Positions 48,485 through 60,518 of a stretch of 64,000 nt of DNA are shown piece by piece. The translations under genes were made by a program, and so were the position numbers. The stretch's first letter is position 1; each line of letters opens with the position of its first letter. Source of the stretch: Metopolophium dirhodum (Eukaryota > Arthropoda > Insecta > Hemiptera > Aphididae); contig NC_083562.1 of the NCBI RefSeq assembly GCF_019925205.1, positions 25,606,001 through 25,670,000 on the forward strand, read 5' to 3'. The notes beneath the pieces were generated by a model. That model was not told where the DNA came from. It did not search any database and saw only the letters and a program-made list of their open reading frames with translations.

Positions 48485-51015
48485 TAAAAGTATTTGCAAA
48501 ACTGTATGGTTTATAGAAAACGAAAATATAAACATTCAGTAAAATTGTCATGTATCTAGTATTATTCGTTTTTGAATAACAACAAAATAGAAAATCGTTA
48601 CATGAGAAATCGAGTAAATATCAAATGTTGTAAAAATATGAACTTCAAACGCTCATAAAAATTATTTTGACTTTATTGTAGTCATTTTTTTTTTTTTTTT
48701 TTTGGATAAAGGTAGACAAACTTAAGGATAATCTTGTATTAAATTTTCAAAACATAGATTAAAAAAAGAAAATTTTTACGAATTCTCAACTCAAAAAAAT
48801 TTGCTAATTTTTGTGATTTTTAAATGCTTATAAATAAAAACTGTGACTAAGGATTTTTATTTTTTTCATCTGCCTTTGAAACTATAACCTAGGAGCCTTC
48901 TATTAAATTGTCAAGCCTTTTATTCTACAAATAAATTTTATTGATATTAATAGAAAAAAAATGGAAACTGAAAATGTCCGTAAACAGCTCAATATAAGTC
49001 AACATATTTGGAAAATGTTATGGTGTTTAGGAAATGCTAATATTAACATCCGGACAAAATTTCACGTACCAACATTTATTTATTTTTAGAATTACACCAA
49101 AATTTTGCGTAAAAATTCCCGTTTTTCCTCAATTTTTATTTTGTTTTTCACGTCGCTTTAGAAAACTACCAAATAATTTTTACTTTTGACCCTCCAAAGT
49201 ACTAACAAGATTCACTTTCCTATCAGTAAAGTTACTGTAGATTAAAATCCAAGCACCTTTACTGTCCTAAAAGGTGATGACAGACACAAAAAAAAAAACG
49301 CATCATTGTAAAATCAATACATTCATCATCGCTTCGCTCATAATCTAAAATGTTATACAGGTACTCCGTGACTGAAAGCCAATACTCACGGGCCGCGAGT
49401 AGAGGCACGCGCTGTTCAGTATGTTAGGTTTAGTTAGGTCTCGTTAGGTTTAGTGAGGTTTAATTTAACCGGACGCAGCTAACGGCATTCGCCGGTAATT
49501 TTATTTTTATTTGGATTAATTCGATCATGACAGCGCCATCTAACGCCCAAAGAACTGGCCCTCGGAATTTATCAATTTCTTAGTTAAATAGCGTTGTCAT
49601 ATACGATTTACAACCCGGACTAAGATGGGTCTCCAAGACAAACATTTTGTTTGCAAATAGTTGAGTTGCAGAATTTTTATTTTTTTTTTGTCAAGTAGAT
49701 ATGATTGTCATTTGACTCAAAGATTTTCGTACATATTTTGATGTTGAAACTTATGGAAAGTTATTTCCAACGTATTTTAAAAAAGTACCTATCTATTTTT
49801 CAATTCGCAATTTGTCATTTTTTTTATTTTTCTATTAAATTTTATTTTATTTCGACCATTTTAATTAACAATTCTTATGGTATTAAATATTTTATCTTTA
49901 TTTTCAGGTGTAGGGGGTAAAGGTAAGAAAAGTGGCAACTGGCAGGTATAATTTTTTTTTTCAATTCAACATACATTTATTTATAATTTTTAAATACACT
50001 GAATATCTTATTTAAAATTTTTTTTTTTTTTGCTGCTTAAAATTCCATATTAAAATCCCCTTTCGATTTTTTTTTTCAATTCAATTAGTAAGGTTAATAG
50101 TTAATAGTTTTTTTCTGCTTAAGAATTTGGTAAAATAATAACACCGGCAAATGATCCTACCACTGCCCCTACACCTGCTCCTGCACCTTTTCACTGGCAG
50201 GGGCAGTGGCAGGATAAGATTCAGGGGCAGTAGTAAGATAAGTGGCAAGGTTTATTTTTTAACCAATTTCCAGACAAATTCTAAAACAGAAAAAATCTAA
50301 CATACCTGCCACTTCCCCTGACCCTTATCACACCACTGTACCTGTTCAGGGCCGGGGGCAAGGTAAATGGAAGTGGTGTTATCAGGGGCAGGGACCGTGG
50401 TAGGATCAGGGGCAGGGGCAGTGGCAGGTATGTTAGATTTTTTCTGTTTTAGAATATGTCAGGAAATTGCTTAAAAATAAAACTTGCCACTGATCTGCCA
50501 CTGCCCCCTGCCGCTGAAAAGGTGTGGGGGCAGGTTAAGGGGCAGTGGTTGGGATCATGGGCAGTGGCGGGGGCAGAATCAGATTCAGGGGCAAATTCAG
50601 ATTCAGGGGCAGTGGCAGGGGCGAATTCAGATATAGGGGCAGGTGCATTGGCAGGGGCAAAAAACCGATTCCGGGGCAGGAGCAGGGAAAAAAATTCGGC
50701 TTCAGGGGCAGGGGCAAAAACCGATTCAGTGGCAGTGGCAGGGGCAAAATTCAGCTTCAGGGGCAGGGGCTGAATCGGATTCAGGGGCAGGTGAGTGGCA
50801 AAATCAGATTCAGGGGCGGGAGCAGTGAGAGGGGCAGGGGCAAAATCCGATTCAGGGGCAGGGGCAGGATCAGATTCGGGGGCAGGTGCAGTGGCAGGGG
50901 CAAATTCAGATTCAGGGGCAGGTGCAGTGTCGGGGGGTAAATCCCGATTCATGGGGCAAAATCGGATTCAGGGGCAGTGGCAGGGGAATGGGCAGAATCA
51001 GATTCAGGGCAAGAA
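48485..51015. repeat. Macrosatellite unit 21 (class D, complete foldback, 2531 bp)
   Basis: TTAGG tract at 49424, foldback 50151-50558, minisatellite 50559-51015 (457 bp). The distal arm reappears after four truncated units, so complete and truncated forms are interleaved. The minisatellite holds CAGATATAGGGG and the GGAAAAAAATTCGGCTTC module, shared with unit 25 (partly with unit 22). Private: GAATATCTTATTTAAAA near 50000 and GGGCAGTAGTAAG near 50225. Confidence 0.95.
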
Positions 51016-53542
51016 TAAAAGTATTTGCAAAACTGTATGGTTTATAGAAAACGAAAATATAAACATTCAGTAAAATTGTCATGTATCTAGTATTATTCGT
51101 TTTTGAATAACAACAAAATAGAAAATCGTTACATGAGAAATCGAGTAAATATCAAATGTTGTAAAAATATGAACTTCAAACGCTCATAAAAATTATTTTG
51201 ACTTTATTGTAGTCATTTTTTTTTTTTTTTTTGGATAAAGGTAGACAAACTTAAGGATAATCTTGTATTAAATTTTCAAAACATAGATTAAAAAAGGAAA
51301 ATTTTTACGAATTCTCAACTCAAAATAATTTGCTGATTTTTGTGATTTTTAAATGCTTATAAATAAAAACTGTGACTAAGGATTTTTATTTTTTTCATCT
51401 GCCTTTGAAACAATAACCTAGGAGCCTTCTATTAAATTGTCAAGCCTTTTATTTTACAAATAAATTTTATTGATATTTATAGAAAAAAAATGGAAACTGA
51501 AAATGTCCGTAAACAGCTCAATATAAGTCAACATATTTGGAAAATGTTATGGTGTTTAGGAAATGCTTATATTAACATCCGGACAAAATTTCACGTACCA
51601 ACATTTATTTATTTTTAGAATTACACCAAAATTTTGCGTAAAAATTCCCGTTTTTCCTCAATTTTTATTTTGTTTTTCACGTCGCTTTAGAAAACTACTA
51701 AATAATTTTTACTTTTGACCCTCCAAAGTACTAACAAGATTCACTTTCCTATCAGTAAAGTTACTGTAGATTAAAATCCAAGCACCTTTACTGTCCTAAA
51801 AGGTGATGACAGACACAAAAAAAAAAACGCATCATTGTAAAATCAATACATTCATCATCGCTTCGCTCATAATCTAAAATGTTATACAGGTACTCCGTGA
51901 CTGAAAGCCAATACTCACGGGCCGCGAGTAGAGGCACGCGCTGTTCAGTATGTTAGGTTTAGTTAGGTCTCGTTAGGTTTAGTGAGGTTTAATTTAACCG
52001 GACGCAGCTAACGGCATTCGCCGGTAATTTTATTTTTATTTGGATTAATTCGATCATGACAGCGCCATCTAACGCCCAAAGAACTGGCCCTCGGAATTTA
52101 TCAATTTCTTAGTTAAATAGCGTTGTCATATACGATTTACAACCCGGACTAAGATGGGTCTCCAAGACAAACATTTTGTTTGCAAATAGTTGAGTTGCAG
52201 AATTTTTATTTTTTTTTTGTCAAGTAGATATGATTGTCATTTGACTCAAAGATTTTCGTACATATTTTGATGTTGAAACTTATGGAAAGTTATTTCCAAC
52301 GTATTTTAAAAAAGTACCTATCTATTTTTCAATTCGCAATTTGTCATTTTTTTTATTTTTATATTAAATTTTATTTTATTTCGACCATTTTAATTAACAA
52401 TTCTTATGGTATTAAATATTTTATCTTTATTTTCAGGTGTAGGGGGTAAAGGTAAGAAAAGTGGCAACTGGCAGGTATAATTTTTTTTTTCAATTCAACA
52501 TACATTTATTTATAATTTTTAAATACACTGAATATCTGATTTAAAATTTTTTTTTTTTGCTGCTTAAAATTCCATATTAAAATCCCCTTTCGATTTTTTT
52601 TTCAATTCAATTAGTAAGGTTAATAGTTAATAGTTTTTTTCTGCTTAAGAATTTGGTAAAATAATAACACCGGCAAATGATCCTACCACTGCCCCTACAC
52701 CTGCTCCTGCACCTTTTCACTGGCAGGGGCAGTGGCAGGATAAGATTCAGGGGCAGTGGTAAGATCAGTGGCAAGGTTTATTTTTTAACCAATTTCCAGA
52801 CAAATTCTAAAACAGAAAAAATCTAACATACCTGCCACTTCCCCTGACCCTTATCACACCACTGTACCTGTTCAGGGCCGAGGGCAAGGTAAATGGAAGT
52901 GGTGTTATCAGGGGCAGGGACCGTGGTAGGATCAGGGGCAGGGGCAGTGGCAGGTATGTTAGATTTTTTCTGTTTTAGAATATGTCAGGAAATTGCTTAA
53001 AAATAAAACTTGCCACTGATCTGCCACTGCCCCCTGCCGCTGAAAAGGTGTGGGGGCAGGTTAAGGGGCAGTGGTTGGGATCATGGGCAGTGTCGGGGGC
53101 AGAATCAGATACAGGGGCAAATTCAGATTCAGGGGCAGTGGCAGGGGCGAATTCAGATTTAGGGGCAGGTGCAGTGGCAGGGGCAAAAAACCGATTCAGG
53201 GGCAGGAGCAGGGGAAAAAATTCGGCTTCAGGGGCAGGGGGCAAAAACCGATTCATTGGCAGGGGCAGGGGCAAAATTCAGCTTCAGGGGCAGGGGCTGA
53301 ATCAGATTCAGGGGCAGGTGAGTTGCAAAATCAGATTCAGGGGCGGGAGCAATGAGAGGGGCAGGGGCAAAATCCGATTCAGGGGCAGGGGCAGGATCAG
53401 ATTCGGGGGCAGGTGCAGTGGCAGGGGCAAATTCAGATTCAGGGGCAGGTGCAGTGTCGGGGGGTAAAACCCGATTCATGGGGCAAAATCGGATTCAGGG
53501 GCAGTGGCAGGGGAATGGGCAGAATCAGATTCAGGGCAAGAA
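51016..53542. repeat. Macrosatellite unit 22 (hybrid A-left/B-right flank, 2527 bp)
   Basis: The left part has class A states (TTGCTGAT, CAATAACC, GATATTTATAG) with private TTATTTTACAAAT, AATGCTTATATT and AAACTACTAAAT; the right part has AATTAAC and GGTAAGAAAAG. TTAGG tract at 51953, foldback 52677-53084, minisatellite 53085-53542 (458 bp). The switch lies between about 51490 and 52390. Confidence 0.95.
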
Positions 53543-55754
53543 TAAAAGTATTTGTAAAACTGTATGGTTTATAGAAAACGAAAATATAAACATTCAGTAA
53601 AATTGTCATGTATCTAGTATTATTCGTTTTTGAATAACAACAAAATAGAAAATCGTTACATTAGAAATCGAGTAAATATCAAATGTTGTAAAAATATGAA
53701 CTTCAAATGCTCATAAAAATTATTTTGACTTTATTGTAGTCATTTTTTTTTTTTTTTTTGGATAAAGGTAGACAAACTTAAGGATAATCTTGTATTAAAT
53801 TTTCAAAACATAGATTAAAAAAGGAAAATTTTTACGAATTCTCAACTCAAAATAATTTGCTGATTTTTGTGATTTTTAAATGCTTATAAATAAAAACTGT
53901 GACTAAGGATTTTTATTTTTTTCATCTGCCTTTGAAACAATAACCTAGGAGCCTTCTATTAAATTGTCAAGCCTTTTATTTTACAAATAAATTTTATTGA
54001 TATTTATAGAAAAAAAATGGAAACTGAAAATGTCCGTAAACAGCTCAATATAAGTCAACATATTTGGAAAATGTTATGGTGTTTAGGAAATGCTTATATT
54101 AACATCCGGACAAAATTTCACGTACCAACATTTATTTATTTTTAGAATTACACCAAAATTTTGCGTAAAAATTCCCGTTTTTCCTCAATTTTTATTTTGT
54201 TTTTCACGTCGCTTTAGAAAACTACTAAATAATTTTTACTTTTGACCCTCCAAAGTACTAACAAGATTCACTTTCCTATCAGTAAAGTTACTGTAGATTA
54301 AAATCCAAGCACCTTTACTGTCCTAAAAGGTGATGACAGACACAAAAAAAAAAACGCATCATTGTAAAATCAATACATTCATCATCGCTTCGCTCATAAT
54401 CTAAAATGTTATACAGGTACTCCGTGACTGAAAGCCAATACTCACGGGCCGCGAGTAGAGGCACGCGCTGTTCAGTATGTTAGGTTTAGTTAGGTCTCGT
54501 TAGGTTTAGTGAGGTTTAATTTAACCGGACGCAGCTAACGGCATTCGCCGGTAATTTTATTTTTATTTGGATTAATTCGATCATGACAGCGCCATCTAAC
54601 GCCCAAAGAACTGGCCCTCGGAATTTCTCAATTTCTTAGTTAAATAGCGTTGTCATATACGATTTACAACCCGGACTAAGATGGGTCTCCAAGACAAACA
54701 TTTTGTTTGCAAATAGTTGAGTTGCAGAATTTTTATTTTTTTTTTGTCAAGTAGATATGATTGTCATTTGACTCAAAGATTTTCGTACATATTTTGATGT
54801 TGAAACTTATGGAAAGTTATTTCCAACGTATTTTAAAAAAGTACCTATCTATTTTTCAATTCGCAATTTGTCATTTTTTTTATTTTTCTATTAAATTTTA
54901 TTTTATTTCGACCATTTTAATTAACAATTCTTATGGTATTAAATATTTTATCTTTATTTTCAGGTGTAGGGGGTAAAGGTAAGAAAAGTGGCAACTGGCA
55001 GGTATAATTTTTTTTTTCAATTCAACATACATTTATTTATAATTTTTAAATACACTGAATATCTGATTTAAAATTTTTTTTTTTTGCTGCTTAAAATTCC
55101 ATATTAAAATCCCCTTTCGATTTTTTTTTCAATTCAATTAGTAAGGTTAATAGTTAATAGTTTTTTTCTGCTTAAGAATTTGGTAAAATAATAACACCGG
55201 CAAATGATCCTACCACTGCCCCTACACCTGCTCCTGCACCTTTTCACTGGCAGGGGCAGTGGCAGGATAAGATTCAGGGGCAGTGGTAAGATCAGTGGCA
55301 AGGTTTATTTTTTAACCAATTTCCAGACAAATTCTAAAACAGAAAAAATCTAACATACCTGCCACTTCCCCTGACCCTTATCACACCACTGTACCTGTTC
55401 AGGGCCGAGGGCAAGGTAAATGGAAGTGGTGTTATCAGGGGCAGGGACCGTGGTAGGATCAGGGGCAGGGGCAGTGGCAGGGGCAAAATTCAGCTTCAGG
55501 GGCAGGGGCTGAATCGGATTCAGGGGCAGGTGAGTGGCAAAATCAGATTCAGGGGCGGGAGCAGTGAGAGGGGCAGGGGCAAAATCCGATTCAGGGGCAG
55601 GGGCAGGATCAGATTCGGGGGCAGGTGCAGTGGCAGGGGCAAATTCAGATTCAGGGGCAGGTGCAGTGTCGGGGGGTAAAACCCGATTCATGGGGCAAAA
55701 TCGGATTCAGGGGCAGTGGCAGGGGAATGGGCAGAATCAGATTCAGGGCAAGAA
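53543..55754. repeat. Macrosatellite unit 23 (hybrid flank, foldback truncated, 2212 bp)
   Basis: It shares the three private left-flank changes of unit 22 and the AGATCAGTGGC and GGGCCGAGGGC variants, so these neighbours are recent copies. It lacks the distal foldback arm (remnant 55204-55480) while unit 22 keeps it. TTAGG tract at 54480, minisatellite 55481-55754 (274 bp). TATTTGTAAAAC opens the unit, as in unit 25. Confidence 0.95.
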
Positions 55755-57993
55755 TAAAAGTATTTGCAAAACTGTATGGTTTATAGAAAACGAAAATATA
55801 AACATTCAGTAAAATTGTCATGTATCTAGTATTATTCGTTTTTGAATAACAACAAAATAGAAAATCGTTACATGAGAAATCGAGTAAATATCAAATGTTG
55901 TAAAAATATGAACTTCAAACGCTCATAAAAATTATTTTGACTTTATTGTAGTCATTTTTTTTTTTTTTTTTTGAATAAAGGTAGACAAACTTAAGGATAA
56001 TCTTGTATTAAATTTTCAAAACATAGATTAAAAAAAGAAAATTTTTACGAATTCTCAACTCAAAAAAATTTGCTAATTTTTGTGATTTTTAAATGCTTAT
56101 AAATAAAAACTGTGACTAAGGATTTTTATTTTTTTCATCTGCCTTTGAAACTATAACCTAGGAGCCTTCTATTAAATTGTCAAGCCTTTTATTCTACAAA
56201 TAAATTTTATTGATATTAATAGAAAAAAAATGGAAACTGAAAATGTCCGTAAACAGCTCAATATAAGTCAACATATTTGGAAAATGTTATGGTGTTTAGG
56301 AAATGCTAATATTAACATCCGGACAAAATTTCACGTACCAACATTTATTTATTTTTAGAATTACACCAAAATTTTGCGTAAAAATTCCCGTTTTTCCTCA
56401 ATTTTTATTTTGTTTTTCACGTCGCTTTAGAAAACTACCAAATAATTTTTACTTTTGACCCTCCAAAGTACTAACAAGATTCACTTTCCTATCAGTAAAG
56501 TTACTGTAGATTAAAATCCAAGCACCTTTACTGTCCTAAAAGGTGATGACAGACACAAAAAAAAAAAACGCATCATTGTAAAATCAATACATTCATCATC
56601 GCTTCGCTCATAATCTAAAATGTTATACAGGTACTCCGTGACTGAAAGCCAATACTCACGGGCCGCGAGTAGAGGCACGCGCTGTACAGTATGTTAGGTT
56701 TAGTTAGGTCTCGTTAGGTTTAGTGAGGTTTAATTTAACCGGACGCAGCTAACGGCATTCGCCGGTAATTTTATTTTTATTTGGATTAATTCGATCATGA
56801 CAGCGCCATCTAACGCCCAAAGAACTGGCCCTCGGAATTTATCAATTTCTTAGTTAAATAGCGTTGTCATATACGATTTACAACCCGGACTAAGATGGGT
56901 CTCCAAGACAAACATTTTGTTTGCAAATAGTTGAGTTGCAGAATTTTTATTTTTTTTTTGTCAAGTAGATATGATTGTCATTTGACTCAAAGATTTTCGT
57001 ACATATTTTGATGTTGAAACTTATGGAAAGTTATTTCCAACGTATTTTAAAAAAGTACCTATCTATTTTTCAATTCGCAATTTGTCATTTTTTTTATTTT
57101 TCTATTAAATTTTATTTTATTTCGACCATTTTAATTAACAATTCTTATGGTATTAAATATTTTATCTTTATTTTCAGGTGTAGGGGGTAAAGGTAAGAAA
57201 AGTGGCAACTGGCAGGTATAATTTTTTTTTTCAATTCAACATACATTTATTTATAATTTTTAAATACACTGAATATCTGATTTAAAATTTTTTTTTTTTT
57301 GCTGCTTAAAATTCCATATTAAAATCCCCTTTCGATTTTATTTTCAATTCAATTAGTAAGGTTAATAGTTAATAGTTTTTTTCTGCTTAAGAATTTGGTA
57401 AAATAATAACACCGGCAAATGATCCTACCACTGCCCCTACACCTGCTCCTGCACCTTTTCACTGGCAGGGGCAGTGGCAGGATAAGATTCAGGGTCAGTG
57501 GTAAGATAAGTGGCAAGGTTTATTTTTTAACCAATTTCCAGACAAATTCTAAAACAGAAAAAATCTAACATACCTGCCACTTCCCCTGACCCTTATCACA
57601 CCACTGTACCTGTTCAGGGCCGGGGGCAAGGTAAATGGAAGTGGTGTTATCAGGGGCAGGGACCGTGGTAGGATCAGGGGCAGGGGCAGTGGCAGGATCA
57701 GGGGCAGGGGCAGTGGCAGGGGCAAAATTCAGCTTCAGGGGCAGGGGCTGAATCAGATTCAGGGGCAGGTGAGTGGCAAAATCAGATTCAGGGGCGGGAG
57801 CAGTGAGAGGGGCAGGGGCAAAATCCGATTCAGGGGCAGGGGCAGGATCAGATTCGGGGGCAGGTGCAGTGGCAGGGGCAAATTCAGATTCAGGGGCAGG
57901 TGCAGTGTCGGGGGGTAAAACCCGATTCATGGGGCAAAATCGGATTCAGGGGCAGTGGCAGGGGAATGGGCAGAATCAGATTCAGGGCAAGAA
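55755..57993. repeat. Macrosatellite unit 24 (class D, foldback truncated, 2239 bp)
   Basis: TTAGG tract at 56694, preceded by the only change I saw near it in the array (GCTGTACAGTATG). Foldback remnant 57419-57720 includes a 24-bp duplication, minisatellite 57721-57993 (273 bp). Private: the poly-T tract is followed by GAATAAAGG instead of GGATAAAGG, and TCGATTTTATTTTC near 57334. Confidence 0.95.
57671..57718 (+). repeat. 24-bp tandem duplication in unit 24
   Basis: Bases 57671-57694 are repeated exactly at 57695-57718, beginning GGATCAGGGGCAGGGG. No other truncated unit has the second copy. It sits at the deletion junction of the foldback remnant and explains the extra length of this unit over its 2212-2215 bp relatives. 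Confidence 0.9.
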
Positions 57994-60518
57994 TAAAAGT
58001 ATTTGTAAAACTGTATGGTTTATAGAAAACGAAAATATAAACATTCAGTAAAATTGTCATGTATCTAGTATTATTCGTTTTTGAATAACAACAAAATAGA
58101 AAATCGTTACATGAGAAATCGAGTAAATATCAAATGTTGTAAAAATATGAACTTCAAACGCTCATAAAAATTATTTTGACTTTATTGTAGTCATTTTTTT
58201 TTTTTTTTTGGATAAAGGTAGACAAACTTAAGGATAATCTTGTATTAAATTTTCAAAACATAGATTAAAAAAGGAAAATTTTTACGAATTCTCAACTCAA
58301 AATAATTTGCTGATTTTTGTGATTTTTAAATGCTTATAAATAAAAACTGTGACTAAGGATTTTTATTTTTTTCATCTGCCTTTGAAACAATAACCTAGGA
58401 GCCTTCTATTAAATTGTCAAGCCTTTTATTCTACAAATAAATTTTATTGATATTTATAGAAAAAAAATGGATACTGAAAATGTCCGTAAACAGCTCAATA
58501 TAAGTCAACATATTTGGAAAATGTTATGGTGTTTAGGAAATGCTAATATTAACATCCGGACAAAATTTCACGTACCAACATTTATTTATTTTTAGAATTA
58601 CACCAAAATTTTGCGTAAAAATTCCCGTTTTTCCTCAATTTTTATTTTGTTTTTCACGTCGCTTTAGAAAACTACCAAATAATTTTTACTTTTGACCCTC
58701 CAAAGTACTAACAAGATTCACTTTCCTATCAGTAAAGTTACTGTAGATTAAAATCCAAGCACCTTTACTGTCCTAAAAGGTGATGACAGACACAAAAAAA
58801 AAACGCATCATTGTAAAATCAATACATTCATCATCGCTTCGCTCATAATCTAAAATGTTATACAGGTACTCCGTGACTGAAAGCCAATACTCACGGGCCG
58901 CGAGTAGAGGCACGCGCTGTTCAGTATGTTAGGTTTAGTTAGGTCTCGTTAGGTTTAGTGAGGTTTAATTTAACCGGACGCAGCTAACGGCATTCGCCGG
59001 TAATTTTATTTTTATTTGGATTAATTCGATCATGACAGCGCCATCTAACGCCCAAAGAACTGGCCCTCGGAATTTATCAATTTCTTAGTTAAATAGCGTT
59101 GTCATATACGATTTACAACCCGGACTAAGATGGGTCTCCAAGACAAACATTTTGTTTGCAGATAGTTGAGTTGCAGAATTTTTATTTTTTTTTTGTCAAG
59201 TAGATATGATTGTCATTTGACTCAAAGATTTTCGTACATATTTTGATGTTGAAACTTATGGAAAGTTATTTCCAACGTATTTTAAAAAAGTACCTATCTA
59301 TTTTTCAATTCGCAATTTGTCATTTTTTTTATTTTTCTATTAAATTTTATTTTATTTCGACCATTTTCATTAACAATTCTTATGGTATTAAATATTTTAT
59401 CTTTATTTTCAGGTGTAGGGGGTAAAGGTAAGAAAAGTGGCAACTGGCAGGTATAATTTTTTTTTTCAATTCAACATACATTTATTTATAATTTTTAAAT
59501 ACACTGAATATCTGATTTAAAATTTTTTTTTTTTGCTGCTTAAAATTCCATATTAAAATCCCCTTTCGATTTTTTTTTCAATTCAATTAGTAAGGTTAAT
59601 AGTTAATAGTTTTTTTCTGCTTAAGAATTTGGTAAAATAATAACACCGGCAAATGATCCTACCACTGCCCCTACACCTGCTCCTGCACCTTTTCACTGGC
59701 AGGGGCAGTGGCAGGATAAGATTCAGGGGCAGTGGTAAGATAAGTGGCAAGGTTTATTTTTTAACCAATTTCCAGACAAATTCTAAAACAGAAAAAATCT
59801 AACATACCTGCCACTTCCCCTGACCCTTATCACACCACTGTACCTGTTCAGGGCCGGGGGCAAGGTAAATGGAAGTGGTGTTATCAGGGGCAGGGACCGT
59901 GGTAGGATCAGGGGCAGGGGCAGTGGCAGGTATGTTAGATTTTTTCTGTTTTAGAATATGTCAGGAAATTGCTTAAAAATAAAACTTGCCACTGATCTGC
60001 CACTGCCCCCTGCCGCTGAAAAGGTGTGGGGGCAGGTTAAGGGGCAGTGGTTGGGATCATGGGCAGTGGCGGGGGCAGAATCAGATTCAGGGGCAAATTC
60101 AGATTCAGGGGCAGTGGCAGGGGCGAATTCAGATATAGGGGCAGGTGCAGTGGCAGGGGCAAAAAAACCGATTCAGGGGCAGGAGCAGGGAAAAAAATTC
60201 GGCTTCAGGGGCAGGGGCAAAAACCGATTCAGTGGCAGTGGCAGGGGCAAAATTCAGCTTCAGGGGCAGGGGCTGAATCGGATTCAGGGGCAGGTGAGTG
60301 GCAAAATCAGATTCAGGGGCGGGAGCAGTGAGAGGGGCAGGGGCAAAATCTGATTCAGGGGCAGGGGCAGGATCAGATTCGGGGGCAGGTGCAGTGGCAG
60401 GGGCAAATTCAGATTCAGGGGCAGGTGCAGTGTCGGGGGGTAAAACCCGATTCATGGGGCAAAATCGGATTCAGGGGCAGTGGCAGGGGAATGGGCAGAA
60501 TCAGATTCAGGGCAAGAA
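57994..60518. repeat. Macrosatellite unit 25 (hybrid flank, complete foldback, 2525 bp)
   Basis: The left part is class A (TTGCTGAT, CAATAACC, GATATTTATAG) without the private changes of units 22-23; the right part has CATTTTCATTAAC and GGTAAGAAAAG. TTAGG tract at 58929, foldback 59653-60060, minisatellite 60061-60518 (458 bp) close to that of unit 21. The poly-T tract is short, 16 T. Private: GGATACTGAAAA near 58469. Confidence 0.95.

Larger units (their letters stand above)
41846..50699. repeat. Second dimeric higher-order repeat (C/D pair, about 4.43 kb)
   Basis: Units 18+19 and 20+21 form two successive C then D pairs; the dimer start moves from 41846 to 46273, a step of 4427 bases. Units 18 and 20 share the GTGGCATGGGC junction and the CTGAATCGATTC word. 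The pairing breaks in unit 21, which has a complete foldback and a longer minisatellite, so only about one and a half dimers are well matched. The end given here is approximate. Confidence 0.55.

Noticed and set aside
50449..50952. Reverse-strand Pro/Ala/Glu-rich open frame of 167 codons
   Set aside because: It is the complement of the same hexamer repeat; equivalent frames in other units start and stop at different places and change frame. No signal peptide or known domain is seen.
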